64,000 nucleotides of DNA from G963665215 sp963665215. Lineage in GTDB: Bacteria > Chloroflexota > Dehalococcoidia > Lucifugimonadales > CAUZJF01. The stretch covers positions 124,001 to 188,000 of the forward strand of contig CAXXWW010000008.1 of assembly GCA_963665215.2 (NCBI GenBank), written 5' to 3'. The notes beneath the pieces were generated by a model. The model was not told the origin of the DNA and did not search any database. It saw nothing but the letters and a program-made list of their open reading frames with translations. Both the position numbers and the translations under genes were made by a program. Below are positions 1 through 9,408 of this stretch, piece by piece. The first letter of the stretch is position 1. Each line of letters starts with the position of its first letter.

Positions 1-1307
1 GGCGCATCCTTCAGCTCGTACTCCTCGATGGACGGGTGGCCGGCGGGGCACACCGTGGCCTGCTCCCCTGTGACGTCGATCTGAAAGTCCGCGGCGGTGA
101 GCGGCGGTGGTCCGTCACCCTCTCCTTCGTGCGAGTTCCCCGGCGCCGACCCCGCCACCGGGCTCACCAGTTCCGTTCCCCGGCGCGAGGCTTCGAAGGC
201 ATTGCGGCCCGACCCATACGCCGTGTCGGCGAAGAGCTCGTCCGGTCGGACCTTCCGCTCCGCGAGCCCGTCAACGACCGGCACGCTCACGTCGGTGTCG
301 CTCCCACTCGAGGGGGTCACCTCCACGTGGGTGATGAGCTGGGTGGCGTTCTCCTCGTGGCAGGTCTCCGCCACCTGCACCTCGTACCCCTTCCCCTTGT
401 GGCCGCTGTAGGTCACATCCGGGTCGTGGGGCGATTGCAGCGAGTCGGCGGACACCTGCTTCGGGTCCTTCAAGGCCACGGGCACCTTGCATTCCCCAGC
501 ATCGTCATCATCGTCCCTGGGGCGCCCGTCCTGGTGTTTGCCCACATGGCACTGCTCCCGCAGCAGCCGCTCCAGCAGCCGGTACTCCTCCAGCTGGGCA
601 GCAGTCGTGCCATGGAACCGGTCCACCAGCCGGTAGAGGTCCCGGGCACAGACCGAAAGGCGTCGCCGACCCTCCCCCGTGCGGGCGTCCTCGTAGTGGG
701 TCGCCTCGTCTTCTTCCTTCAAATAGCGCCCCAGGAGGCCCTCCGGAACCCCAGGGCGAAGCTCTGGGTGCTCCCAGCGCAAGGCCCGCAGGAACAACCG
801 CATCGTCTCACAGAACAGGCCCAGCCGGGTGAGTGTGGCGATGTTGCTCATGATGTGGGTGGAGTCCAGCCGTTGCTTTCCGGTGCGTATGCCCAGCGCC
901 TGGATGATCCGGTCCGTGGTCTCCTGGAAAGCCAGCCGGCCACCGTCGTGCTGCATCAGGCGAACTCGGAAGTTGTGGAGGGTCTTCTGGGGCAGGTGGG
1001 TCTCCTCGATGTCCAGCCGCAGGGCGTGGTGCCAGAGCAGGTTGAACTCTAGTTGTTCCAGAGCTTCATCGTCGGTGAGGTTGAACATCTCTTTGAGGAG
1101 GTGGACCCCGAGGACGGTCTGCACCGCCCGGTTGGGACGGCCGTTGTCCACGCAGTACATGGGAGCAAAGCGCTCCTCGTCAATCAGGGGGAGCGCCTCG
1201 TTTCGGAAAACCTCGGCCCAACTTCTCTCCAGGCGCTTAGCCTTCTTCGGCGTCACCAGGAACTGGGACTGCCAGAGGCTCTCTTGCGGGTCTCGCGCTC
1301 GGAACAT
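1..1307 (-). CDS. IS transposase with DUF772-like N-terminus, C-terminus cut off by window edge
   Basis: An uninterrupted minus-strand frame starts at the ATG complementary to 1305-1307 and runs off the window start, so only about 435 N-terminal residues are visible. The protein begins MFRIRD-like (here MFRARD) and carries a FAPMYCVDNGRPNR segment, then HNFRVRLMQ, a first DDE-type Asp in LDSTHIMSN and a second in FADTAYGS. This order is typical of DUF772/DDE_Tnp_1 transposases of the IS5/IS1182 type. The first 90 residues recur almost unchanged in a truncated copy at 8091-8360. No internal stop is visible in the part present, so this copy may be functional. It catalyses DNA cleavage and strand transfer of its own element. 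All plus-strand ORFs over this stretch are shadows. Confidence 0.85.
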   Translation of the reverse strand, partial: MFRARDPQESLWQSQFLVTPKKAKRLERSWAEVFRNEALPLIDEERFAPMYCVDNGRPNRAVQTVLGVHLLKEMFNLTDDEALEQLEFNLLWHHALRLDIEETHLPQKTLHNFRVRLMQHDGGRLAFQETTDRIIQALGIRTGKQRLDSTHIMSNIATLTRLGLFCETMRLFLRALRWEHPELRPGVPEGLLGRYLKEEDEATHYEDARTGEGRRRLSVCARDLYRLVDRFHGTTAAQLEEYRLLERLLREQCHVGKHQDGRPRDDDDDAGECKVPVALKDPKQVSADSLQSPHDPDVTYSGHKGKGYEVQVAETCHEENATQLITHVEVTPSSGSDTDVSVPVVDGLAERKVRPDELFADTAYGSGRNAFEASRRGTELVSPVAGSAPGNSHEGEGDGPPPLTAADFQIDVTGEQATVCPAGHPSIEEYELKDA

Positions 1308-1398
1308 CCTCCCCTCCCTCGCCCGGGCGCTGCCCCAACGCCCTTTCCCCACATTATCCTCCCATTGCCCCCGGAGGACGAGGGGTTTTTACGAGGGA
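1..1398 (-). mobile_element. IS element, copy 1 (partial, DUF772/DDE type)
   Basis: The element includes the transposase and about 90 bp of 5' leader. The right boundary is set by comparison with the second copy: similarity continues through the shared GAGGGGTTTTTACGA at about 1380-1394 and then stops. The left end lies outside the window, so its inverted repeats and target duplication cannot be checked. Confidence 0.7.
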
Positions 1399-1410
1399 AT
1401 CAACTAAGGC

Positions 1411-1810
1411 ATTCGGTAGTGCATCCTGAGAATCGTGTTCATCTCAATTCCCGTTGGGAAAAGATTAATGATGCGATAGATTTGGAATTTGGCGGTGACC
1501 GTCTCCGAATGACTCTCACCGCTCAGATCGCGCTCGACGAATACCTGGGCTGGCTGCGCGAAGATCAGTGGAAATGGTTGCATCAAGAAGTTCGTGAGCC
1601 AAAGAGCATTACTCGCCCGCCAGACCTTGATGAGTACCGGCGCCTAGATAATCTGCGTTCAGCCAGAATTATCCTCTCTAGACCTTTGCCGTCCATGGGT
1701 GGTTTCGCAGCCGCGGATGAAGTGCAGACACCGCCGTCAATCCTCGCTTGGAAGTCGCTCATCGATGCGCTTTCGACCCCTGCTCCAAACCAAACTGTGT
1801 ACCCGGAACA
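1411..1810 (+). pseudogene. unrecognised protein fragment trapped between two IS elements
   Basis: An open plus-strand frame continues through this stretch (peptide containing REDQWKWLHQEVREP and DEYRRLDNLRSARIIL). Its 5' side is the end of the first IS and its 3' side runs into the left end of the IS1380 element. The base composition is clearly lower in GC than the flanking transposons and the peptide has a normal amino-acid mix, so I read it as the remnant of a host or foreign gene truncated on both sides. I do not recognise the family. A 60-residue minus-strand ORF over 1404-1586 is the alternative and looks less protein-like. Confidence 0.35.
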
Positions 1811-1867
1811 CCTAAACCCGAATCCACCGAAGGAGGGCGTCGGGTTAGCGTCCTGAGGCGGCAAGAA

Positions 1868-1932
1868 GGTGCTCCTGTGCTTCTGGGATAATGGTTTTGT
1901 AGCAAAAAAACGGCCCCGGAAAAGGAGCACCC
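1868..1932 (+). promoter_or_regulatory. inverted repeat sequestering the IS1380 transposase ribosome-binding site
   Basis: GGTGCTCC at 1868-1875 is perfectly complementary to GGAGCACC at 1925-1932. The second arm contains the GGAG Shine-Dalgarno of the transposase, whose ATG is at 1938. A transcript entering from outside the element would fold this hairpin and hide the SD, while one starting between the arms would not. This arrangement is known in other IS elements as protection against read-through expression; here it is inferred from sequence only. Confidence 0.5.
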
Positions 1933-1937
1933 AGTAG

Positions 1938-3263
1938 ATGCTGCCACGCAACCACCCCGACCGGATCCAAATCACCTTCGACGACCGCCGCTTGGTGGCC
2001 AATGCCGGGCTGCTCCTTCCGGCCACCCTGGCGCGGCACCTCGGCCTGCCCGAACTCGTCCGGCAGCGCCTCGACCTGGGCGATGCCCCGGGGCGGGCGA
2101 ACACGAGCGACAAGATGATGACGCTGGTGGCGTCTGCGCTGGCTGGGGGCGACTGCATTGACGACGCCGATGTGTTGCGCACCGGGGGGACGGCCTGCAC
2201 CCTGGGCGGCACTCTCAAGGCGCCATCCACCCTGGGCACCTTCCTGCGCAGCTTCCGGTGGGGCCACGTCCGTCAACTCGACCGGGTGAGCCGCGAGTTG
2301 CTGGCCCGGGCTTGGCAGGCCGGGGCGGGACCCGGCGACGGGCCCCTGACCATTGACCTGGACTCCACCATCTGCGAGACCTACGGACTGGCCAAGGAGG
2401 GCGCCCGCCACCACGGCTATACCGGCAAGCGGGGCTACCACCCGCTGCTGGCCATCGCCGCCGGCACCGGAGACGTGCTGATGTCCCGGCTGCGCGAGGG
2501 CCGGGCCAACACCGCCCGCGGCGCCGCCCACTTCCTGCGGGAGACGGTGGGACGGGTGCGCTACGCCGGGGCCAACGGACGACTCACGCTACGGGCCGAC
2601 AGCGGGTTCTACACTCATGGCGTGGTATCCGTCTGCCGCAAGATGGATGTCCGCTTCTCCATCACCATCCGCCAGCACAAAAGCCTGCACAATCTCATCG
2701 AGGCGATACCCGAAGATGCCTGGACGCCGATTCCTTACTGGATGGACGGCGCCGCCGATGTGGCCGAGACCACCTGCACCCCCTTCCAGGCCGAGGCGGA
2801 CGCCGCGCCGGTACGGCTCATCGTCCGGCGGGTGAAGCCGACGCCCGGTTCCCAACTGGCCCTCTTCGCCAAATACAGCTATCATGGCTTCATCACCGAC
2901 CGGGACGGGGAGTTGCTCGAACTGGAGGCTGACCATCGCCGCCACGCCGAGATCGAGAATGCCATACGCGACCTCAAGTACGGCGTCGGGCTGAACCATC
3001 TCCCCTCGGGCCGCTTCGCCGCCAACGGCGCCTGGCTGGCCGTCCAGACGATGGCCCACAACCTGGCCCGCTGGACGGCGCGGATCGGTCTGGGAGAGCG
3101 GATAGCCACCACCAAGACCCTCCGGCGGCGGTTCTTCTCCCTGGCCGGACGGCTCACCCGCTCGGCACGCCGGTTGACCCTGCATCTTCCGGATCGCTGG
3201 CCTTGGGCTGAGAAGTTCAGCCGCGCCTTGGCCCGGCTGCGAGCCATTCCACTCCCGGCCTGA
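1938..3263 (+). CDS. IS1380-family transposase
   Basis: The 441-residue protein has normal IS1380 length. It has an N-terminal RIQITFDDRRLVANAG segment, a first catalytic Asp in TIDLDSTICETYG, a second in LRADSGFYTHG, and the C-terminal Glu in HAEIENAIRDLKYGVGLNH, the expected spaced DDE triad of the RNase H fold. The ATG at 1938 follows GGAG by 9 nt. The frame is complete, so the protein is probably active. It acts on the inverted repeats at 1811 and 3541. Confidence 0.92.
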   Translation: MLPRNHPDRIQITFDDRRLVANAGLLLPATLARHLGLPELVRQRLDLGDAPGRANTSDKMMTLVASALAGGDCIDDADVLRTGGTACTLGGTLKAPSTLGTFLRSFRWGHVRQLDRVSRELLARAWQAGAGPGDGPLTIDLDSTICETYGLAKEGARHHGYTGKRGYHPLLAIAAGTGDVLMSRLREGRANTARGAAHFLRETVGRVRYAGANGRLTLRADSGFYTHGVVSVCRKMDVRFSITIRQHKSLHNLIEAIPEDAWTPIPYWMDGAADVAETTCTPFQAEADAAPVRLIVRRVKPTPGSQLALFAKYSYHGFITDRDGELLELEADHRRHAEIENAIRDLKYGVGLNHLPSGRFAANGAWLAVQTMAHNLARWTARIGLGERIATTKTLRRRFFSLAGRLTRSARRLTLHLPDRWPWAEKFSRALARLRAIPLPA

Positions 3264-3598
3264 CGGCACCGTCGGCGACCGACCCACCCACCGGACAACC
3301 GAAGATCCCCGCAGACTCGTGCCAGCCCGGTCCGAGAGAGTTCCCTGCTGCGTATTCTCTCGCCATCCCGCGCATCGCAGCTCCCGCAGACGGCCATAGG
3401 GGCCCCTGTGCGGCGATGAAGACCGTCCGCCGACCTCCCTACCCCAAATGGAACCCAGGCTATTTCCCCTGTAGCTCCCTCACTCCCCTTCCGCTTTCCT
3501 CACGCCGTCCATCGGTGTCCTTCGGTGGATTCGGGCTAAAGCAGAACCCAAGCCACGGCCAAAATGCGTAATCAAACCGCACGTTGAGGGAGTGCTTC

Positions 3599-4773
3599 AT
3601 GCAAACATCGTCCTGGAAAAGGCTCGCCGGGTTAGGACTGATAGTTATCCTTCTGCTGGCCATCATGGCTTGTGAAAGAGGTGGAAGTGAGGGCGACAGT
3701 GCTCCCTTTCGGATAGGCGTGATGGAATCCCTGACGGGCGCCGGCGAGACCTACGGCATGGTGGCCCTGCAGTCCAAGAAGATGGCGCTCGACGAGATCA
3801 ATGCCGCCGGCGGAGTCAATGGGCGCATACTGGAGTTCGTCGTCGAAGACTCGAAGTGCAATGCTCAGGATGCCATCACCGCCTACAAGAAGCTCACCGA
3901 CGTGGACGGGATTAAGATCATCCTCGGCACCTCGTGCAGCGGGGCGATGCTCGGGGTCGCGCCCCTTGCCGAAGAGGATGGGGTGGTCCTGTTCTCGGGG
4001 CTGGCCAGCAACCCGGACATCGCCAACGCGGGCGACTACATCTTCCGCACCCAGATCAGCGACATCGAGGTGGAAATCAACACCGGCAATGTCCTGTGGG
4101 CCGATGGTATCCGCAGGTTGGCCACCATCACCGAAAAGACCGACTACGCCGAGGATGTGAGGCGCACCTCCGTGGCCCAGTTCGAAGAGAACGGTGGCCA
4201 CGTCGTCGCCGCCGAGCGCTACGCTACCGACGTCACCGATTTCGAGACCCAGCTGACCAAGCTATTCGCGGCCAGCCCTGACGCTCTCCACATAGCCCCC
4301 CAGTCGGAATTTGCAGCGGGTGCTATCGTCAAGCAGGCTCGGGAGTTGGGCTACGAAGGCCCCATCTACGGCGAAACCGTCACGGTCGGAACCACCGCTC
4401 AGGACATCGCCGGCGACGCGGCCACCGGCCTGAAGGCCCGTCACTTGCCGCAGTAGAGTCCCAGGAAGTCCTTGCCAACTTCAGGGAACGCTACCAGTGC
4501 ATCACCCTTCCCTGGCACCTTGGGTCCGCCTACGACGACGTGTACATCACGGCTGAGTGCCTCAGGCAGACCAGCGACGACCAGGATGCCGACGGATTTC
4601 GGGACTGTCTCTACGATATAACCTGGAGTGGCGCCATCGGAAACAACTACAGCTTCGACGAAAACGGCGAGGTGGTCGGCCTCTCTAGGGTGGTGGTTGA
4701 AGTCCTTCCCCACGCAGAGAGGACAGAAGAGAACTATGGTTACAGGGTTCTGAGCGGTGGTCAAGGGAAGTAG
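3599..4773 (+). pseudogene. branched-chain amino acid ABC transporter substrate-binding lipoprotein, frameshifted
   Basis: The ATG at 3599 follows GAGGGAG by 7 nt. The N-terminus is a lipoprotein signal: Lys7-Arg8, a hydrophobic stretch, then lipobox IMAC with Cys25. The mature part is a periplasmic-binding type I fold of the LivK/Peripla_BP_6 family (FRIGVMESLTGAGETYG, KKMALDEINAAGGVNG, ILGTSCSGAMLGVAP). The frame stops at 4454-4456 after GDAATGLKA, but the family's C-terminal part continues in another frame (ESQEVLANFRERYQC to a TAG at 4771-4773). One indel near 4440 is enough to explain the break. No permease or ATPase genes are next to it. It would have bound an amino acid or similar ligand outside the membrane; a sequencing error is the alternative to a true pseudogene. 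Confidence 0.8.
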
Positions 4774-5159
4774 TTCCGATGGGAATGCGCGAAGCGCTCT
4801 GCGATAGCGAGGGTGCATACAGACGGGCCCATCTGAGAAGGCTCGAGCCGACCACTAGGCCCGGGGGTGGCACACCCATCTGTCGGAGCCATACTCCCCA
4901 CCGGATTCTCTTATGATCTCATTATCGCTGACGGCCTACAGTGGAATACCGTGGACAGGTGTATCGCCGTGAGTGGCATTCCAAACTTGAGCCCCACAGG
5001 AACCGTATTCACTTCCATGTAATTGGTAGCATAGGCGAGATGAAAGTCTTAATCGGCATCTTTCATGAACACTTGGCAACCTGAACCAGATTGGGACGAG
5101 TCCGCGGGAAGCGCGCCCTTTAGTTAGCGTCTAGCAATGCGACCTAGCTTTAATGGGCC
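4774..5159. other. intergenic region without a recognisable gene
   Basis: These 386 bp between the broken binding-protein gene and the first IS256 copy show no protein-like frame, no RNA gene and no convincing terminator. Stretches from 4900 to 5100 are noticeably AT-richer than the neighbours. Confidence 0.5.
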
Positions 5160-5190
5160 GAGGTATCCTCAAAGGGTGTGTAAACAGTCA

Positions 5191-5251
5191 GGCGGTGTAC
5201 CCTCTATTTGAACAAGACGGGCTCGGAGCCCAAGAGAGGAGATACACCGCC
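5191..5251 (+). promoter_or_regulatory. structured leader sequestering the IS256 transposase SD
   Basis: GGCGGTGTA at 5191-5199 pairs perfectly with TACACCGCC at 5243-5251, immediately before the ATG at 5253. Inside this, CCTCT (5201-5205) can pair with AGAGG (5235-5239) in the Shine-Dalgarno, and GGGCTC-G-GAGCCC (5219-5231) forms an apical stem. The same architecture is present in reverse orientation at 15348-15408. Confidence 0.5.
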
Positions 5252-6480
5252 CATGAGCAAGGGAATCACCGGGAGCGTGTCGGAGTCAAGGCCCGAGTGG
5301 GAGCAGTTGGAGGATTGGGTGCGAGGCCAGGTTCAGAGATTGATCCAAGAGTTGCTGGAGGAAGAGGTGACGGAGTTCCTGGGAAGGGCGAAGTCGGCCC
5401 GCCGGTCTGAGTCGGACTCAGACGCCGGCTATCGGAACGGATACTCCAAACCCCGGAGGCTGACACTCTGTTCGGGAACGATACAGCTGAGGAGGCCGCG
5501 GGTGCGCGACACCGAGGAGCGATTCGAGAGCCGGTTGCTGCCACTGTTCGTCCACAGGACCAGGAAGGTATCCGAGTTGATCCCTGAGCTGTACCTGCAT
5601 GGCCTTTCATAGGGCGACTTCGATCTGGCGGTGCGGGGACTGCTGGGAGAAGAGGCGCCGGTGTCGGCGAGCACAGTCGCGCGGCTCAAGGACAAGTGGA
5701 ACGCCGAGCTTGCCGAGTGGCACGCCAGGTCCTTGGACGACCTCGAAGTGGTGTACATGTGGGTGGACGGGGTGTACGTGAAGGCTGGTCTCGAGAAGGA
5801 GAAGGCGGCGATCCTGGTGGTGATGGCAGCCCTGAGCGACGGGAGGAAGGTGGTGGTGAGCTCCGTTCCCGGCTACAGGGAGTCGACAGAGAGCTGGTCC
5901 GAGGTGCTCAGAGACATGAAGCGCCGCGGGCTGGAGTGCCCAAGGCTGGTGATTGGAGACGGACATCTGGGCATCTGGGGAGCTCTGCGCAACGTCTATC
6001 CCCAGGCGGCGGAGCAGCGCTGTTGGAACCACAAGATGATGAATGTGCTGGACAAGCTACCCAAGCGACAGCAGGGCGAGGCCAAGCTCATGCTGCGCGC
6101 CATCCCCTACGCCGAGACCCGGGCCGATGCTGAACGACTCAGGACGGCGTTCAGCAAGTGGTGCCGGGACCGCTCCTACAATGCGGCCTCAGAGACCCTG
6201 GAGCGGGACTGGGACCGCATGACCACCTTCTATGGCTTCCCCAAGGAGCACTGGGTTCACCTTCGCACGACAAACCCAGTCGAGTCGCCCTTCGCCGCGC
6301 TGAGACTTCGAACCGACGCGGCGAAGCGCTACAAGCGGGTCGACCGAGCCATGGCGGTGATGTGGAAGATGTTGATGATCGCCGAACAGCGCTTCAGGCG
6401 TCTGAAGGCCCCTGAGTTGATGGAGGAGGTCTATCTCGGCGCCCAATATGTCGATGGAATCGCCGCTGAGGCAACGCTAG

Positions 6481-8039
6481 CAGCCCGTCCGAGGATTATC
6501 TAAACGGTGCTTGCGGGTCAGCGACAATGGATCGCGACAACTAATATTGCCGGTTGCCCCGGCCGGCCCCAGATAGCTTTGCGAATAGCGCCGTGCTCAC
6601 TACCTCGGCAAAGTTCCTGATGCGTTGGGCTGGCCCATCGACCCGTGCTTTCCTGTGCAGATTGACCCCAAAGCGGAACAGTTTGAGCAGGTTGTGGCCG
6701 GTGCAGATCAGCGACCATTCGCCGTTCACCTTCTCCAGTCCCCGCAGCAGGAACTGCCGGAATCCCCGGCCCTGCTTGATCTGGCCGAATACCGGCTCCA
6801 CAGTTTGCATCCGCAACGCGTAGCGCTGCCGACCCCGCCTGGTCTGTAACTTCCGTCGCATCCGGTCCCTGGAAGACAGATGGCTGGGTATGCGACCTCG
6901 GGGCGCGGGTGGCACGACCCGGCCGTGGCGGGTCTGCTCCGGCGCGACGAACGGGTCCACGCCCAGAGCATAGAACTCGTCGACTGCCTTCGCCGAGTAA
7001 TAGCCAGCATCAGCGGATACTTCCCTGGGGACTGCACCGACGTTGTCGATGGTCTCCTCCATCATCGCTGCAGCCTGTTGCTTATCCGAAGTCTGGTTGG
7101 TGGCCCGCGCCGCCACGATCACCTGGTGAGCGCTGTCCACCACCGCCTGACAGTTGTACGCTTGCAGGAAGTCCTTTCCTCCAGGTGCGGGGATGATGCG
7201 CGACTCGGTATCGGTGAAGTTACGCTGGGCCTTGTCGTCGGGCACCCCCGGGTGCTTACGACCTTCGGCCTCGGCCTGTTCGGCAGCCGCCTGCGCCTCG
7301 GCTTCCAGCGCCGCCATGGCTTCCCGTATCTTCTCCAACCGACCCTCTCGAAAGGCCAACTCCTCCGGCAACTCATCTCCACGCTTGTCTTTGCCGTACC
7401 GCCGGTCTTCCTCATCATCCGCTGCCTGGGCCTGTCGCAACAACTCCGCTACCTCCGCCGCCAACTGCGCTGCCTTCTCCTTCATCCGTTGGTAACTCAT
7501 CGCCTTATGCTTCGATGCGTTGGCCTTGACCTTCGTGCCGTCCAGCGCCACGTGCCCCAGCTTCACCAGGCCCGCCTGCTGGCACAACGCCAGTACCTGT
7601 ACGAACAGGCCCGACGGCGCATCCAGATTATCCTTGCGATAGTCGGAGATGGTCCGGAAGTCCGGTGTGTTGTTCGCCGCCAACACCCTGAAGGCGATGT
7701 CCTCGTAGAGACGCTGGGCGATGCGGCGTGAGGACGCCACCCCCACGCAGTAGCCGTAGAGCAACACCTTGACCATCATCCGTGGATGATACGGCGGCCC
7801 GCCACGCCGTTCCCGCTCGTAGCGAGCGGTGACCTCCGACATGTCCAACTGGTCCACCACGTCGGATATGAAGTAGGCCAGATGGTCGTCAGGCAGCCAC
7901 TCCTGCAACGCCGCTGGCAACAGCAACTGCTGGTCGGGTTCGTAGGGAGGGTAGGTCTTGCTCATCAACAACTCCCCGCTACTGGACTGGGCCCATCATA
8001 CCCCAAAGCGCCCGCCAACCGTGTTTCTCGGACGGGCTG
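6481..8039 (-). mobile_element. IS1182-family element nested in IS256 copy 1, with CTAG target duplication
   Basis: Perfect 13-bp terminal inverted repeats CAGCCCGTCCGAG (6481-6493) and CTCGGACGGGCTG (8027-8039) bound a 1,559-bp insert. A 4-bp duplication CTAG stands on both sides (6477-6480 and 8040-8043). The palindromic 4-bp target fits the IS1182 family. The ends are intact, so it is a recent, simple insertion. Confidence 0.93.
6541..7965 (-). CDS. IS1182-family transposase (nested element)
   Basis: The 474-residue product starts at the ATG complementary to 7963-7965, which has GGGGAG 8 nt upstream; two TTG codons just upstream are less likely starts. The N-terminal DUF772 part contains YEPDQQLLLPAALQEWLP and PPYHPRMMVKVLLYGYC. 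It is followed by a first Asp in ALDGTKVKANAS, a charged coiled-coil-like insert rich in Ala/Glu (about residues 165-255), a second Asp in SADAGYYSA and the Glu in TVEPVFGQIKQGRGFRQF. The length and all catalytic residues are intact, so it is probably active. Confidence 0.92.
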   Translation of the reverse strand: MSKTYPPYEPDQQLLLPAALQEWLPDDHLAYFISDVVDQLDMSEVTARYERERRGGPPYHPRMMVKVLLYGYCVGVASSRRIAQRLYEDIAFRVLAANNTPDFRTISDYRKDNLDAPSGLFVQVLALCQQAGLVKLGHVALDGTKVKANASKHKAMSYQRMKEKAAQLAAEVAELLRQAQAADDEEDRRYGKDKRGDELPEELAFREGRLEKIREAMAALEAEAQAAAEQAEAEGRKHPGVPDDKAQRNFTDTESRIIPAPGGKDFLQAYNCQAVVDSAHQVIVAARATNQTSDKQQAAAMMEETIDNVGAVPREVSADAGYYSAKAVDEFYALGVDPFVAPEQTRHGRVVPPAPRGRIPSHLSSRDRMRRKLQTRRGRQRYALRMQTVEPVFGQIKQGRGFRQFLLRGLEKVNGEWSLICTGHNLLKLFRFGVNLHRKARVDGPAQRIRNFAEVVSTALFAKLSGAGRGNRQY

Positions 8040-8090
8040 CTAGAGGAGATCGCCGCCTGATAACGTTTACACACCTATTGACGCAACCTC

Positions 8091-8360
8091 CAGGTTGAAC
8101 TCTAGTTGTTCCAGAGCTTCATCGTCGGTGAGGTTGAACATCTCTTTGAGGAGGTGGACCCCGAGGACGGTCTGCACCGCCCGGTTGGGACGGCCGTTGT
8201 CCACGCAGTACATGGGAGCAAAGCGCTCCTCGTCAATCAGGGGGAGCGCCTCGTTTCGGAAAACCTCGGCCCAACTTCTCTCCAGGCGCTTAGCCTTCTT
8301 CGGCGTCACCAGGAACTGGGACTGCCAGAGGCTCTCTTGCGGGTCTCGTATTCGGAACAT
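8091..8360 (-). pseudogene. truncated transposase N-terminus (DUF772 type)
   Basis: The first 90 residues (from MFRIRDPQESLWQSQF) match the copy at 1-1307 except for one visible difference (Ile/Ala at residue 4). The frame then reads a few bases of the IS256 right end and stops at 8067-8069. Only the N-terminal DUF772 region is left, without any catalytic Asp, so it cannot act as a transposase. Confidence 0.88.
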
Positions 8361-8448
8361 CCTCCCCTCCCTCGGCCAGGCGCAGCGCCCACGACCTTTT
8401 ATTACATTATCCCCACCTTGCCCCAGGCTGGCGAGGGGTTTTTACGAA
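8091..8448 (-). mobile_element. IS fragment, second copy of the DUF772-type element
   Basis: 8091-8360 is nearly identical to 1040-1307 of the first copy and includes the transposase N-terminus; similarity continues with more divergence to TTTTTACGA near 8440. The rest of the element is missing: it is cut at 8090 exactly where the right end of IS256 copy 1 begins. The adjoining host sequence (a rhmD pseudogene) starts at about 8477. Confidence 0.85.
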
Positions 8449-9408
8449 CAAATCAATCTTACCTGATACCGTATCGCATGCCAAGGCGCGTCGGCCCTCA
8501 TGGAGCGAGGATGCCGAAGTCGCCAATCCCTTGTCCAGATATCCCAGGTACAAGGCCCACCGCAGTCAGTGGCGGCCCCGGTGGGGCCAGGTGGCATGCA
8601 TCGTGACTGCAGAGGACGGCACCTGGGGGCTAGGCATGACCACCAATGACAAACCCGTCGTGTCCATCATCAACGACCACATGGCGTCTCTGCTGGGAGG
8701 TGAGGACTGTATGGCGACGGAGAAGCTGTGGGACACGATGTTCAGGCTCGCCTCGCCTTATAGCTCTACCGGACTCGCGAGCTATGCCATAAGCGCGGTC
8801 GACCTGGCGCTTTGGGACCTGAAGAGGAAACTTCTGGGAAGGCCGGTGTACGAGCTGCTGGGTGGGCCGGCGCGGGACCGCATGTTTTGCTATTCGACGG
8901 GAAACGACACCGATTGGCACATGGAGCTAGGGTTCAAGGCAACGAAGTTGGCCTGTCCATTCGGTCCCGCTGACGGCCTCGAAGGCCTCGAGAAAAACGA
9001 AGAGTTGGTTGCTCAGGCGAGAGAGCTGATGCTAGACTGCTGTATGGCCTTCGACCTGGAGTTCGCCGTCCAATTGGCAGAGCGCCTTCGCCCATATCAG
9101 CTGAAATGGCTGGAGGACTGCCTGATACCGGAAGATTTTCGGGGTTTCACCGAGCTGCGAAGGTGACTCCCTTGGCAGACCCTGGCCACAGGGGAGCACT
9201 GGTACACCCCATTGCCGTTCCTATCCGCGGTCAGCAATCGGGTCGTGGACTATCTTCAGCCCGACATCCAGTGGGTGGGTGGAGTGACTGCGACGGTAAA
9301 GATATGCCACATCGCGGAGGCCGCCGGAATCGCGGTGATACCTCATGGGGGAATGAATGACGCCTATGGCCAGCACACTTGCTTCGCCATGCCAAACATT
9401 CCGTGGGG

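Larger units (their letters stand above)
1811..3541 (+). mobile_element. IS1380-family element
   Basis: The transposase at 1938-3263 is bracketed by inverted repeats: 1811-1834 (CCTAAACCCGAATCCACCGA then AGGA) and, on the other strand, 3541-3518 (CTTTAGCCCGAATCCACCGA then AGGA). They match over nearly 24 bp. The length of about 1.73 kb fits the IS1380 family. No exact target duplication is visible (left flank AACA, right flank CAGA), so the ends may be off by a few bases or the site may have been rearranged. Confidence 0.8.
5253..8060 (+). pseudogene. IS256-family transposase, broken by an amber stop and by an IS insertion
   Basis: The start ATG at 5253 follows AGAGAGGAGA. Compared with the intact copy at 14102-15346, a GAG codon after HGLS has become TAG at 5610-5612. 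The same frame then continues (GDFDLAVRGLLGE) to GIAAEATL at 6480, where an IS1182-type element interrupts it. The last codons resume at 8044 (EEIAA, stop 8058-8060), so removing the insert and one CTAG restores the frame. The catalytic regions are still legible: YMWVDGVYVKAG, GDGHLGIWG and TTNPVESPFAALRLR. The protein would have been a Transposase_mut/MULE-type enzyme. Two independent lesions make this copy inactive. Confidence 0.88.
5160..8090 (+). mobile_element. IS256-family element, copy 1, carrying a nested IS1182-type element
   Basis: The left end GAGGTATCCTCAAAGGGTGTG starts at 5160 and the right end ...CACACCTATTGACGCAACCTC stops at 8090. The two are inverted repeats of each other and match the ends of the IS256 copies at 14072-15439 and 18714-19442. 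The element is split by a second IS at 6481-8039. The 8-bp flanks (AATGGGCC left, CAGGTTGA right) do not match. The right flank lies inside a fragment of the DUF772-type IS, so sequence next to the element has probably been deleted or recombined since it inserted. Confidence 0.85.

Noticed and set aside
36..1052. Long plus-strand ORFs over the first kilobase
   Set aside because: They are shadows of the minus-strand transposase, which has clear motifs and a second partial copy; the plus-strand peptides have no sensible composition.
5610..5612. In-frame TAG in IS256 copy 1 as pyrrolysine or programmed read-through
   Set aside because: The intact copy has GAG (Glu) here; it is a simple nonsense change in an element that is also split by an IS.
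9164..9166. In-frame TGA in the rhmD gene as a third selenocysteine
   Set aside because: Relatives have Arg, not Cys, at this place; a CGA to TGA change explains it. No hairpin stands at +10 to +16, and the gene is broken by other lesions.
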